From positions 1 through 64,000 of the forward strand of contig NZ_MSRR01000031.1 of assembly GCF_001956585.1 (NCBI RefSeq): a stretch of DNA of 64,000 nt, read 5' to 3'. The notes beneath the pieces are model-generated. The model worked only from the letters and a program-made list of their open reading frames with translations. It ran no database searches and had not been told where the DNA came from. The stretch is from Actinomyces naeslundii. GTDB taxonomy: Bacteria; Actinomycetota; Actinomycetes; Actinomycetales; Actinomycetaceae. Below, piece after piece: positions 8,423 through 17,820 of the stretch; position 1 is the stretch's first letter; each line of letters opens with the position of its first letter. The translations under genes and the position numbers were made by a program.

Positions 8423-10094
8423 GGTTCCTCCTTGGGACAATGACTGCCAGGGAACGACGCAGCGCCCCGGGACTCGTGGACAGGGCCTCCTGCGCGCCGG
8501 GTTCGTGGCGGGCGAAGGCGAGAAGCACTCCAATGGCCAGGAGGACCGAGACCAGGGCGGTTCCTCCACGGCTGACGAGAGGGAGCGGGACGCCCAGCAC
8601 CGGCAGCGCACCGGTGACGACCCCCATGTTGATGATCGCCTGCCCCACGATCCACGCACCGATGGCCGAGGACGTGGCCACGACGTAGGTGGAGGTGTGA
8701 CGCCTCATCAGACGTAGGCAGCAGGCGCCGATGGCGGCGAACAGGGCAATGACGACGAGGGTGCCCACCAGCCCGAACTCCTCACCGAGCACGGCGAAGA
8801 TGTAGTCGGAGTCGGCCTGGGTGAGGTAGCCCCACTTCTGACGCGAGGAGCCGGGGCCCACACCGAACCATCCGCCGGTTCCCAGCGCCCACATGCCGTG
8901 CTTGGGCTGGTAACCCACACCTGTGGGGTCCGCCCCCTCGGGATGGATCCAGGCGACGATGCGAGCGCGTCGGTTGGCGCTGAGCATCGAGGCCCCGGTA
9001 AACATGACCATACCGAGCGCCCCCAGGAGGGCGAACCATCGTTTCCTCAGGCCCCCCACCCACAGAGCACCCGCAACGATGAGGACCAGGATGATGACGG
9101 TTCCCAGGTCCTGGCCTCCGAATACGGCCAGGATCGCGATACCGACGCCGGCCCAGCCCGCCGACACGGTCCGGTCCCGGCGCCCGGCCGTGTACCAGGT
9201 CACCAGCGTGCCCAGTACCAGGGCGAGGGCCACCTTGATGAACTCCGAGGGCTGAGCCGTACCGACTCCTGGAACCAGGATCCAGTTGCGATTGCCGTAG
9301 ACGTTGACGCCGATGGGGGTGAAGACCAGGCACTGCATGGCGATCGTCAGTCCCAGCACCGCCCAGGCGATACGGCGGAACCAGGACAGTGGCATGCGGG
9401 AGACCCCCACCATGCCCAGGGTCCCCACGACGGCGAAGACGAGGTACTTGGCGAAGTCGGTGAAGGCGTTGCCCCCATTGGCGGCTACTGTCACCGACTG
9501 CACGGAGAAGACCATGATGAGTCCGAAGGTCTCCAGCACCAGGGTGGAGATGAGCAGGCAGTAGTAGGTCAGAGTGACCTGCTCGGAGCTCTGGGCGGAG
9601 TCGGCGGCACCGTCCGACCGACGCCGGCGAACCCCTTGTGAGGCGCCGTCGGGCTCGGAGTCAGTGGCGCCGTCCCAGGGGCGGGAGAGACGCTCGCCCC
9701 AGCTCGCCAGGCGCTTGCTCCAGGCCGCACGCATCCGACCGATCCGGCCGGTGGCCTGCGATCCGATGGCCTTCGACGGGGTCCTCGATGAGGCCGGCGA
9801 GGAGGACTGGGACGAGGCGGTGCCTGTCCGTCGTCTCGGCGAACTCGACGACGGCTGAGACCTGGCCGAGCGCGATGCGGGCTGCTTACCGGCTCCTGCC
9901 TGTTTCCGCGCCTGCTTCCCAGACTTCTTGGAGGGCCTGGCCGAAGCGTCCCGAGCCCTGGCCTGGTCCCGCTTGCGGCCGGTCTTGTGACCGCTTCCAG
10001 ACTGTTGTGGCGCACGCCCGGAGACCGCCGAGGAGCCTGACGAGGAGGGCGTCGACGAGCGAGGGGCTGTGGCCGAGGGGGACCCGGTCTTCAC
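8406..10094 (-). CDS. ftsW: Septal peptidoglycan polymerase FtsW with long N-terminal tail
   Basis: FtsW is the SEDS-family glycosyltransferase that polymerises lipid II at the septum together with the class B PBP. The 562-residue protein has about ten transmembrane segments from residue 175 onward and the SEDS signature ending PVLGVPLPLVSRGG. The first 172 residues are a low-complexity basic Ser/Arg/Lys/Ala-rich cytoplasmic tail, much longer than in most FtsW proteins. The GTG start overlaps the murD stop as GTGA. Confusion with RodA is unlikely given its place between murD and murG. Confidence 0.96.
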   Translation of the reverse strand: MKTGSPSATAPRSSTPSSSGSSAVSGRAPQQSGSGHKTGRKRDQARARDASARPSKKSGKQARKQAGAGKQPASRSARSQPSSSSPRRRTGTASSQSSSPASSRTPSKAIGSQATGRIGRMRAAWSKRLASWGERLSRPWDGATDSEPDGASQGVRRRRSDGAADSAQSSEQVTLTYYCLLISTLVLETFGLIMVFSVQSVTVAANGGNAFTDFAKYLVFAVVGTLGMVGVSRMPLSWFRRIAWAVLGLTIAMQCLVFTPIGVNVYGNRNWILVPGVGTAQPSEFIKVALALVLGTLVTWYTAGRRDRTVSAGWAGVGIAILAVFGGQDLGTVIILVLIVAGALWVGGLRKRWFALLGALGMVMFTGASMLSANRRARIVAWIHPEGADPTGVGYQPKHGMWALGTGGWFGVGPGSSRQKWGYLTQADSDYIFAVLGEEFGLVGTLVVIALFAAIGACCLRLMRRHTSTYVVATSSAIGAWIVGQAIINMGVVTGALPVLGVPLPLVSRGGTALVSVLLAIGVLLAFARHEPGAQEALSTSPGALRRSLAVIVPRRNRARDK

Positions 10095-11677
10095 AGCTTC
10101 TCCTGGACGCCGGAGGCGTCCGTGGTCTCGGGGGAGCCGCCGCCGGCGTAGGCCCTGGCGGCGGTGGCGAACAGGTCGCCGCGCTGGGCGTAGGAGGTGA
10201 ACTGGTCCCAGGAGGCGCAGGCCGGAGCCAGCATGACGGTGTCGCCGCTGCGGGCCATGGTTCCGGCTGCCTCCACCGCCGCGGCACTGACCTGCTCAGG
10301 CGCGGCGTGGCTGATACGGGTGACTGCCAGTCCCGGTGCCTCCTTCTCCAGGGCGGCCAGGATGTCGCTCTGGTCCTTGCCGATGACGACGGCACCGCGC
10401 AGGTGGGGTCTCACTGTGCGCACCAGGTCGAAGAACTGGGCGCCCTTGGTGTCACCACCGCAGATCCAGACGCCGGTTCCCTGCGGCAGAGAGGTCAGCG
10501 CGGCCTCGGCGGAGTGCGGGTTGGTGGCCTTGGAGTCGTCGACCCAGGTGACGCCGCCCGCCTCGGCGACGGTGACGATCCGGTGGGCTCCGGGGCTGTA
10601 GTGGCGCAGGCCCGATGCGACCGCCTCGGCGTCGACCCCGGCCGCGCGGGCCAGAGCGGCTGCAGCCAGGGCGTCGGCGAGCAGGTGAGCGGGCAGGTTC
10701 TCGGCGCGACCCCCCGGCGCCAGGTGCGCCAGGTCAGCGGTGGTGGCGAGCTCGACGCCGCTGGAGCGGCGCTCGGCGTGGAAGGCCCGATCCACCAGCA
10801 GGTCCTCGACCATGCCGACCTGTCCCAGCCCCGGCGTGGTCAGGGTGAAGCCGACAGCCCGACAGCCCTCGACGACATCGGCCTGACGGACCATGTCCTC
10901 GGTGGCGCTGTCGGCGAGGTTGTAGACGGCGGCGAGCCGGGTGCGGGCATAGACACGGGCCTTGTCCGCGGCGTAGGCCTCCAGGCCCCCGTGCCAGTCG
11001 AGGTGATCGGCGGCCAGGTTGAGGCAGACCGAGGCCAGGGGCGACAGGGTGCGGGTGGTGTGGAGCTGGAAGCTGGACAGCTCCACGGCCAGGGCGTCAG
11101 CGCTGCCCGCCAGTACCGTCTCGATGACGGGGGTGCCGATGTTGCCGACGGCGGGGGCAGTGAGCCCCTGGGCCTGAAGGATGGCCGAGAGCATGCTCAC
11201 CGTCGTGGTCTTGCCGTCCGTGCCGGTCAGCGCGAGCCAGGGGACGTCCGGGCGGGAGGAGTCCCGCTGAAGTCTCCAGGCCAGCTCGATCTCGCTCCAG
11301 GTCTCGATACCGGCCGCCTCAGCGGTGCGCAGGACCGGACCGGTGGCCGGGACCCCGGGCGAGACGATCAGGAGCCGCGCCGGGGAGTCCGCCAGGGCGG
11401 CCGCGGTCGCCTCGCTGCCGGCCACGGTGGCTGAGACCACGGAGGTGGCCAGGATGCCGTGGGCAGAGGCGTCCAGTGCCTCGATGGAGGCCTCCTGGCT
11501 GTCGAAGAGGTGGAGGCGTGCCCCCAGGGTGGCCAGGGCCTCGGCGACGGCGCGCCCGGTGCGTCCGAGCCCGACGACGGCCACGTGGGCGCCGTCGAGC
11601 TGGTCGCTCAGGGACCCGGCGGAGCCGGTAACGGCGCCGCCGGTCGGTTCACCGGGGACTTCAGTCAGACTGGTCAC
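10091..11677 (-). CDS. murD: UDP-N-acetylmuramoylalanine--D-glutamate ligase
   Basis: MurD adds D-Glu to UDP-MurNAc-L-Ala. The 528-residue protein shows the N-terminal nucleotide-recognition motif VAVVGLGRTGRAVAEAL, the P-loop ALTGTDGKTTTVSML and the NLAADHLDWHG signature. The D-Glu-binding C-terminal domain includes the conserved DDSKATNPHS segment. It is slightly longer than E. coli MurD because of extra N-terminal residues and a C-terminal tail. It follows mraY after a 95-bp gap that shows no clear element. Confidence 0.97.
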   Translation of the reverse strand: MTSLTEVPGEPTGGAVTGSAGSLSDQLDGAHVAVVGLGRTGRAVAEALATLGARLHLFDSQEASIEALDASAHGILATSVVSATVAGSEATAAALADSPARLLIVSPGVPATGPVLRTAEAAGIETWSEIELAWRLQRDSSRPDVPWLALTGTDGKTTTVSMLSAILQAQGLTAPAVGNIGTPVIETVLAGSADALAVELSSFQLHTTRTLSPLASVCLNLAADHLDWHGGLEAYAADKARVYARTRLAAVYNLADSATEDMVRQADVVEGCRAVGFTLTTPGLGQVGMVEDLLVDRAFHAERRSSGVELATTADLAHLAPGGRAENLPAHLLADALAAAALARAAGVDAEAVASGLRHYSPGAHRIVTVAEAGGVTWVDDSKATNPHSAEAALTSLPQGTGVWICGGDTKGAQFFDLVRTVRPHLRGAVVIGKDQSDILAALEKEAPGLAVTRISHAAPEQVSAAAVEAAGTMARSGDTVMLAPACASWDQFTSYAQRGDLFATAARAYAGGGSPETTDASGVQEKL

Positions 11678-11772
11678 GGTGCGGGTTCACGCTCCTGGTT
11701 CTTCACTGCTTCTCGCCGGATCCCCGGCGGGAAGGCTCTGCATCAATGGTTCCTCGGTCCTGACGGCCCGGA

Positions 11773-12873
11773 TCATCCGAAGATGAGCTGACGCAGGTAC
11801 TCGGCGTAGAAGAGCCCGAGTCCCGCGATGACGCACAGGCCTGCGATGATCCAGAAGCGGATCACCACGTTGACCTCGGTCCATCCTCCCAGTTCGAAGT
11901 GGTGATGCAGTGGAGCCATGCGGAAGACGCGTCGGCCTGTCGACTTGAACGAGACGATCTGGATGATGTCACTCATGACCTCGGCCAGGAAGAGCCCGCC
12001 CAGGATAACGGCGAGGAACTCGGTACGGGTCAGGATCGACAGCCCCGCGACCGCCCCTCCCAGGGCCAGGGAACCGGTGTCCCCCATGAAGATCTTGGCC
12101 GGTGATGCGTTCCACCACAGAAACCCGAAGCAGGCCCCCATGAGGGCGGCGGCGATCATCGCCAGGTCACGGGGATCCCGGACCTGGTAGCAGGTGGTGG
12201 GAACCATGGTGTCGTGGCCGTAGTTGCAGGACTGGTTGGTCTGCCACACGCCGATGAGCGTGTAGGCGCCGAAGACCATGGCCGATGCCCCCGCGGCCAG
12301 CCCATCAAGGCCGTCGGTGAGGTTGACGGCGTTGGACCAGGCGGTGATGAGGAAGTTCGCCCACAGAATGAACAGGATGAGTCCGACGACGCTGCCGGCG
12401 AAGGCCAGGTTGATCGCCGAGTCCCGGGCGAAGGAGATCCGGGTGGAGCCGGGGGTGAGCCCGTTGCGGTCCGCGAAGTGCAGCGCCGCCACCGAGAAGC
12501 CGACGCCGATGAGCGCCTGCCCGACGATCTTCTGCCAGGCCCGCAGCCCCAGGGAGCGCTGCTTGGAGATCTTCTCGAAGTCGTCCAGGAAGCCGATGAG
12601 TCCGAGCCCGACGACGAGGAAGAGCAGCAGGACCCCGGAGGCGCGCGGTGTGCGCAGCTGGCTGAGGTTGGCCAGGGTGTATCCCAGGACGGTGGAGATG
12701 ATGATGACGAGGCCGCCCATGGTCGGCGTACCGCGCTTGGTGAAGTGACCCTGGGGACCGTCCTGGCGGATGAACTGCCCGTACTCCTTGGCGTGGAGGT
12801 AGCGGATGAGCAGCGGGGTTCCCAGCAGGGTGCCCACCAGTCCGACCACGCCGGAGATGAGGATGGCGGTCAT
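11773..12873 (-). CDS. mraY: Phospho-N-acetylmuramoyl-pentapeptide transferase
   Basis: MraY joins the UDP-MurNAc-pentapeptide to undecaprenyl phosphate, forming lipid I in the membrane. The 366-residue protein has about ten transmembrane helices and the family motifs GPQGHFTKRGTPTMGG (near residue 40), the catalytic aspartates in GFLDDFEK, NAVNLTDGLDGLA and MGDTGSLALGG, and the late HHHFELGGW histidine cluster. Its ATG overlaps the murF stop (ATGA). Confidence 0.98.
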   Translation of the reverse strand: MTAILISGVVGLVGTLLGTPLLIRYLHAKEYGQFIRQDGPQGHFTKRGTPTMGGLVIIISTVLGYTLANLSQLRTPRASGVLLLFLVVGLGLIGFLDDFEKISKQRSLGLRAWQKIVGQALIGVGFSVAALHFADRNGLTPGSTRISFARDSAINLAFAGSVVGLILFILWANFLITAWSNAVNLTDGLDGLAAGASAMVFGAYTLIGVWQTNQSCNYGHDTMVPTTCYQVRDPRDLAMIAAALMGACFGFLWWNASPAKIFMGDTGSLALGGAVAGLSILTRTEFLAVILGGLFLAEVMSDIIQIVSFKSTGRRVFRMAPLHHHFELGGWTEVNVVIRFWIIAGLCVIAGLGLFYAEYLRQLIFG

Positions 12874-14324
12874 CGGGGACGTACCTCCTTGAGGTGGTCG
12901 GCCAAGCGCCAGGCGCCTGATCCGTTGGAGCCCTTGACCAGGACGGCGTCGCCGTCGGACAGGAGCGCGTCGATCTGGGAGATGGCGGTCGCGGAGTCCT
13001 CAAAGCCGACGACCTCGACCCCTCGGGCCCGGGCTGCGTCGAGCGCCTCCTGGGTGGAGCCGATGCCGATGAGCATAGCGGCTCCGGCCTGGGCCGCTAG
13101 CTCCCCAGTACGAGCGTGGTCGGCGGCGGAGGACTCCCCCAGCTCGAGCATCTCGGAAACCACGACGACGCGGCGCCGACTGCCGGCCAGAGCCGGCAGC
13201 GCGGCCAGCGCGGCCGTCATGGAGTCGATGTTGGCGTTGTAGGAGTCGTCGATAAGGAGAAGATCGCCACTGAGCTCCGACACGTCCATGCGGTGGGGGC
13301 TCTCAATGCTGACGGAGCCGAGCCGTTCGGCGATGAGCTCGGGCTCCAGCCCCGCGGCCAGAGCCAGCCCCGCGGCAGCCAGGGCGTTGGCCACGTTGTG
13401 GGCGCCGGCCACGGCCAGCTGGACGCGCCGGGGGACGTCGAGCCCGGGCAGGTGGAGGTCGAAGGCCGCGCAAGCGGCCTCATCGAGGACGACGTTCTCG
13501 GCCTGCAGGTCGGCGGGCTCACCCTGGGCGGAGAAGGTGAGGACCCGCGCCGGTGCGAGCTCGGCCATCGCGGCGCAACGGGCGTCGTCGGCGTTGAGGA
13601 TGGCGGTCCCCTCAGGCAGCAGGCCCGCGATGATCTCCGCTTTGGCGGCGGCCACCCCCTCGATGGAGCCGAACCCGCCCATGTGGGCATGGCCGATCAT
13701 GAGGACCCCGGCCGCGTCCAGGGGCGCGATGTCGGTGAGGTAGGCGATGTGCCCCGATCCGGAGGCGCCCATCTCCAGGACGAGGTAGCGGGTGGACTCG
13801 TCGGCCTCCAGCACGGTCAGCGGCAGGCCGATCTCGTTGTTGAAGCTGGCCCTGGGGGCCACCGTGGGGCCGGAGGCGGCCAGGAGCTGACGAGTGAGGT
13901 CCTTGGTGGTGGTCTTACCCACCGAGCCGGTCATCGCCACCACGGTGAGCCTCTCGCCGCGATCCACGGCGCCCTGGCGCAGACCGGCCAGGTGGGTGCG
14001 GGCCAGGGCACCCAGGGCGACGACGGTGTCCTCCACGAGGACGAGTCCCATGGGCAGGTCCTCAGACTCCGCAGCCTCCGCAGGCTCCACGGACAGCCCG
14101 GTCCGGGCTGCCTTCAGGTCGGAGACGATGGCTCCGACGGCACCCAGGGCGCCGGCGGAGCCCAGGTGGGCGTGGCCGTCGGTGCGTTCGCCGTGGACGG
14201 CGACAAACAGCGCTCCTGGGGAGGCTTGACGGGAGTCGGTGACGACGGGGCCGGTCACGGTCGCATCCGGGCCGATGAGTCTGCCGCCGACGGCGGCTGC
14301 GATCTGACTCAGGCTGAGGTTCAT
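12870..14324 (-). CDS. murF: UDP-MurNAc-tripeptide--D-Ala-D-Ala ligase
   Basis: MurF completes the stem pentapeptide by adding D-Ala-D-Ala. The 484-residue protein has the MurF N-terminal domain (ending near residue 100), the P-loop VAMTGSVGKTTTKDL, the MGASGSGHIAYL segment and the DDSYNANIDSM motif typical of MurF. The ATG at 14324 is preferred because it overlaps the murE stop as ATGA; a GTG four codons upstream (14336) is the alternative. Confidence 0.97.
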   Translation of the reverse strand: MNLSLSQIAAAVGGRLIGPDATVTGPVVTDSRQASPGALFVAVHGERTDGHAHLGSAGALGAVGAIVSDLKAARTGLSVEPAEAAESEDLPMGLVLVEDTVVALGALARTHLAGLRQGAVDRGERLTVVAMTGSVGKTTTKDLTRQLLAASGPTVAPRASFNNEIGLPLTVLEADESTRYLVLEMGASGSGHIAYLTDIAPLDAAGVLMIGHAHMGGFGSIEGVAAAKAEIIAGLLPEGTAILNADDARCAAMAELAPARVLTFSAQGEPADLQAENVVLDEAACAAFDLHLPGLDVPRRVQLAVAGAHNVANALAAAGLALAAGLEPELIAERLGSVSIESPHRMDVSELSGDLLLIDDSYNANIDSMTAALAALPALAGSRRRVVVVSEMLELGESSAADHARTGELAAQAGAAMLIGIGSTQEALDAARARGVEVVGFEDSATAISQIDALLSDGDAVLVKGSNGSGAWRLADHLKEVRPR

Positions 14325-15907
14325 CCCCGTCCCCACTTCTGCTCGACGGCCTCGGCCATCACGGGAGCGTCGTTGTAGCGGATGAACTCACCGGCCGCCT
14401 CCAGGAAGGGCTCGTGGCCCTTGCCGGTGACGATGACGGTGTCCTGGGGTCCGCACAGCTCGACCCCGCGGCGTACGGCGTCGCCGCGCCAGGTTGTGAT
14501 CTCTTCAACGTCCTCTAGATCCGGGCGGACGCTGCGCACCCCCTCCAGGATGGCGTTGCGGATGAGCTGGGGATCCTCGCTGCGGGGGTTCTCGTCAGTG
14601 ACGACCAGGACGTCCGCCAGGCGGGCGCACACCTCCCCCAGCATCGGCCGCTTGCCCTGGTCGCGATCGCCGTCGGAGCCGAAGACCACGATGAGGCGTC
14701 CCGGAGTGATGGGCCGCACGGCCTTGAGGGCCAGCTCCATGGCCTCGGGGGTGTGAGCGAAGTCGACGATGCACAGGCCCCGCTGCCCGTCTCGCTGGCT
14801 GATGCGCTGCATGCGGCCCGGGATGTTGTGGGCCCCTGCCAGGGCGGCGGTGGCCGTGGCGGCGGGGACGCCCGCTCGGATGGCCATGACCAGGGCCAGG
14901 GCGGCGTTCTGGACGTTGACCAGCCCGGGCAGGGGGCAGGATGCCTCGATCTGCTCGCCGTCGGGCCCGTGGAGGGTGAAGGTGGTGGCGGAGTCGGTCA
15001 GGGAGACGGTGGCGTCGCTGACCCACCAGTCGGCGGGGGTGTCTCCGGGGTAGGCGCGCACGCGGTCGATCTCGATGGGCGCCTCGTCGGCGAGGGCCGC
15101 GCCCCACCGGTCGTCGACGCACACGACGCCGCGGCGGGCGTGCTCGGGAGTGAACAGCTGCGCCTTGGCCTTCAGGTAGCCCTCCATGGTCTTGTGGAAG
15201 TCGAGGTGGTCACGCTGGAGGTTGGTGAAGCCGGCGACATCGACGACGAGGCCGTCAAGGCGGTGCAGGACGATGGCGTGGCTGGAGGCCTCCAGGGAGG
15301 CGGCGCCGACCCGGTCCTCCACGGCCAGGGCCATCATCCGCTGCAGGACGGGGGCCTCGACGGTGGTGCGCGGGGACTCCACGGAGCGCTCCCCCACGCG
15401 CAGCTCGACGGTCCCGGCGACCATGCATCCACCGACGTGTGCCGACAGGATCGCGTCGAGGAAGTAGGAGGTGGTCGTCTTGCCATTGGTGCCGGTGACG
15501 GCGGTGGTGATGAGGCCGCGTGCCGGGTGGTGGTAGACCTCGGCGCTCAGAGGCCCGACGACGGCGCGAGGGTCGTCGTGGACGAGGGCGGGGGTGCCGG
15601 GGGCGAGCTCGTGGACGATCTGGGCACCATCGGAGTCGGTCAGGACCGCGACGGCACCGGAGGCGACGGCCTCGGCGGCGAAACGGGCGCCGTGGGCGGT
15701 GAAGCCGGGCAGCCCCACGAAGAGCTCACCCGGGGAGGTGTCTCCAGAGTCGACGCTGACCCCCAGAACACTCAGGTCGTTGAGGGCGGCGGAGTCATCA
15801 GCTGAAGCGGGAACCAGGGAGAAGCGCTCGCACAGAGTACTGATGGGTATGGGACCATTGGAGCTCGGCCGTAGGGCGGCGGCCGACTCGTAGGCGTGGT
15901 TGCTCAT
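14321..15907 (-). CDS. murE: UDP-MurNAc-L-Ala-D-Glu ligase (third-residue ligase) MurE
   Basis: MurE adds the third stem-peptide residue. The 528-residue protein has the P-loop VTGTNGKTTTSYF, the ASSHAIVLHRLDG segment with the HRLDGL-type motif and the NLQRDHLDFH signature. The substrate-selectivity motif reads TDENPRSEDP (around 14570-14600) where meso-diaminopimelate enzymes normally have DDNPR: the first Asp of DNPR is Glu here while Arg is kept. Actinomyces walls are known to carry Lys or Orn at this position, so which diamine is added cannot be read from this motif alone. Confidence 0.95.
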   Translation of the reverse strand: MSNHAYESAAALRPSSNGPIPISTLCERFSLVPASADDSAALNDLSVLGVSVDSGDTSPGELFVGLPGFTAHGARFAAEAVASGAVAVLTDSDGAQIVHELAPGTPALVHDDPRAVVGPLSAEVYHHPARGLITTAVTGTNGKTTTSYFLDAILSAHVGGCMVAGTVELRVGERSVESPRTTVEAPVLQRMMALAVEDRVGAASLEASSHAIVLHRLDGLVVDVAGFTNLQRDHLDFHKTMEGYLKAKAQLFTPEHARRGVVCVDDRWGAALADEAPIEIDRVRAYPGDTPADWWVSDATVSLTDSATTFTLHGPDGEQIEASCPLPGLVNVQNAALALVMAIRAGVPAATATAALAGAHNIPGRMQRISQRDGQRGLCIVDFAHTPEAMELALKAVRPITPGRLIVVFGSDGDRDQGKRPMLGEVCARLADVLVVTDENPRSEDPQLIRNAILEGVRSVRPDLEDVEEITTWRGDAVRRGVELCGPQDTVIVTGKGHEPFLEAAGEFIRYNDAPVMAEAVEQKWGRG

Positions 15908-16014
15908 AGTTCCTCAATCTATCGCGACCTTCCACTGTCGATCTTCCACAAGAGCCCCTCCGGCACACTTCGCCGGGGTGCTGGTGGTCACGCTCATCTA
16001 CCTCATGCGCCACC

Positions 16015-17814
16015 TCATTGGCTCGCGTCCCGCTCCCCGCCGGCGCCGTTGCGCGCGGCCTGGGCCGCCACGACATTCGGGTCGGGGGCGATGTTGAGGG
16101 CCTGCATGGCGGCCAGTGCCACCTCCCGGAAGACGGGGGCGGCGACGGTGCCTCCGAAGATGCCCTCGGGCCGGTTGACGATGACGGCGATGGCCAGCGC
16201 CGGATTGCGCGCGGGAAGGAAACCGACGAAGGAGGCCACGGTGGAGTCGTCGGTGAGGATCTCGGTGGTTCCGGTCTTGCCGGCCACCAGGTAGCCGTTG
16301 ATGGAGGCGGACTCGGCGGTACCACCCTCCTGGGTGACGCCGATGAGCATCTCAGTCAGGGTCTTGGCGGTGGCCTCGGAGATCACACGAACGCCCTCGG
16401 GGCGGGTCTGGGGGGTCTCCTTGCCGTCGGCGTCGATCCAGGCGTCGATGATGCGCGGGGCCACGCGCACGCCCTTGTTGGCGACGGTGGCCAGCACCTG
16501 GAGAGACTGGAGGGTGGTTCCGGCCACGCCCTGTCCGAACATCGTGGTGTAGCGGGTGCGGTCGTCCCAGGAACTGGGCGGGTAGATGATCCCCTCGGAC
16601 TCGGCCGGCATCTCGATGCCCGTGGCCTCGCCCCAGCCGAAGCGCTTCATGTAGTCGTAGCGGATGTCGTCGGAGACCTTCTCGCCGATCTGGACGGTGC
16701 CGACGTTGGAGGACTCCGCCAGGACGCCTGCGGTGGTCATCGACTGGGTCTCGTGCTCGTGGGAGTCCCTGAAGGTCTGCCCGCTGGCCGAGGTCCAGGT
16801 GTAGGGGACGTTCCAGGTGTCCTCGGGCTTGACCGCGCCCTCATCCAGGGCGGTGGCGAAGGTGACGACCTTGCCGACGCTTCCGGGCTCGAAGACGGCC
16901 TGGACGCTGCGGGCGGTGCGGTTCTCCTCGGAGGTGGCCGAGGGGTCGGAGGGGTCGACGGAGTTGGAGTCGGCCAGGACGACGACCTTGCCGGTGCTCG
17001 GCTCCATGGCCATGACGATGCCCCAGTCGGCGTGCTGGGCTGCCACCGTGCGGTCGATGGTCTCCTGGGCGATGGACTGCAGGTCCGGATTGAGGGTGGT
17101 GCGCACGGTGGCACCCGCCCTGGCGGGCTGATCCTTCTGCTCACCGGTGGGGATGATGACGCCGCTGCGCCCGATCTCCTCGCTGCCCTTGCCGTCGACG
17201 CCGGTGAGGACCTTGTTCTGGGTCAGCTCCAGGCCGGCGGCCCCGATGAGCTCGCGGTTGTGCTCACCCTCGTGGGTGAAGCCCAGGACGTTGCCCGCCA
17301 CGGTCCCGGCCGGGTAGGTGCGACGGGTGCGCTGGTCGGGCTCGACGCCGGGGATGTCGAGGGCCTTGATCTTGCGCCAGGTGTCAGGAGCGACCTCCTG
17401 GGCGATGACCTCGTAGCTCCGATCACCCACGAGCTTGGCCCCGAGCTCGAGGGGATCGACGTTGAGGATCGGGGCGAGCTGGGCGGCGACCGCCGCCGCC
17501 CCGTAGCCGACGACGACCTTCTCATTGACACCGGTGGACTCGTTGAGACGCATCTCGGTGCGCTCGTACTGGGCGATGAGCGGCTGGTTGACGCCGATGT
17601 CGTAGCTGACTGCCGACGAGGCCAGGACCGTGCCGTCCCGTCCCGTGATGTCTCCCCGGGGAGCCCGGTTGACCCAGGAGACCGTGCGCTCGGCCTTGGC
17701 CTTGGCGGCCAGCTTGGGCCCGTTGATCGCCTGGACGTAGACGGTGCGCCCGGACAGGGCCGTGAAGAGCAGCAGGCCTCCGGCCTGGAGCACCTGACGA
17801 CGCGAGGGGTTCAC
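16015..17814 (-). CDS. ftsI: Septal class B penicillin-binding protein FtsI (PBP3)
   Basis: FtsI is the septal transpeptidase that cross-links glycan strands made by FtsW. The 599-residue protein begins with a basic segment and one transmembrane helix (about residues 8-27), then a PBP dimerisation domain (about 50-230) and the transpeptidase domain. The active-site motifs are EPGSVGKV (SxxK), ESSNVGT (SxN) and GKTGTTE (KTG). It follows ftsL by 6 bases. Its C-terminal tail after about residue 575 is Ala/Asn-rich and not conserved. Confidence 0.97.
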   Translation of the reverse strand: MNPSRRQVLQAGGLLLFTALSGRTVYVQAINGPKLAAKAKAERTVSWVNRAPRGDITGRDGTVLASSAVSYDIGVNQPLIAQYERTEMRLNESTGVNEKVVVGYGAAAVAAQLAPILNVDPLELGAKLVGDRSYEVIAQEVAPDTWRKIKALDIPGVEPDQRTRRTYPAGTVAGNVLGFTHEGEHNRELIGAAGLELTQNKVLTGVDGKGSEEIGRSGVIIPTGEQKDQPARAGATVRTTLNPDLQSIAQETIDRTVAAQHADWGIVMAMEPSTGKVVVLADSNSVDPSDPSATSEENRTARSVQAVFEPGSVGKVVTFATALDEGAVKPEDTWNVPYTWTSASGQTFRDSHEHETQSMTTAGVLAESSNVGTVQIGEKVSDDIRYDYMKRFGWGEATGIEMPAESEGIIYPPSSWDDRTRYTTMFGQGVAGTTLQSLQVLATVANKGVRVAPRIIDAWIDADGKETPQTRPEGVRVISEATAKTLTEMLIGVTQEGGTAESASINGYLVAGKTGTTEILTDDSTVASFVGFLPARNPALAIAVIVNRPEGIFGGTVAAPVFREVALAAMQALNIAPDPNVVAAQAARNGAGGERDASQ

Positions 17815-17820
17815 CGACGC

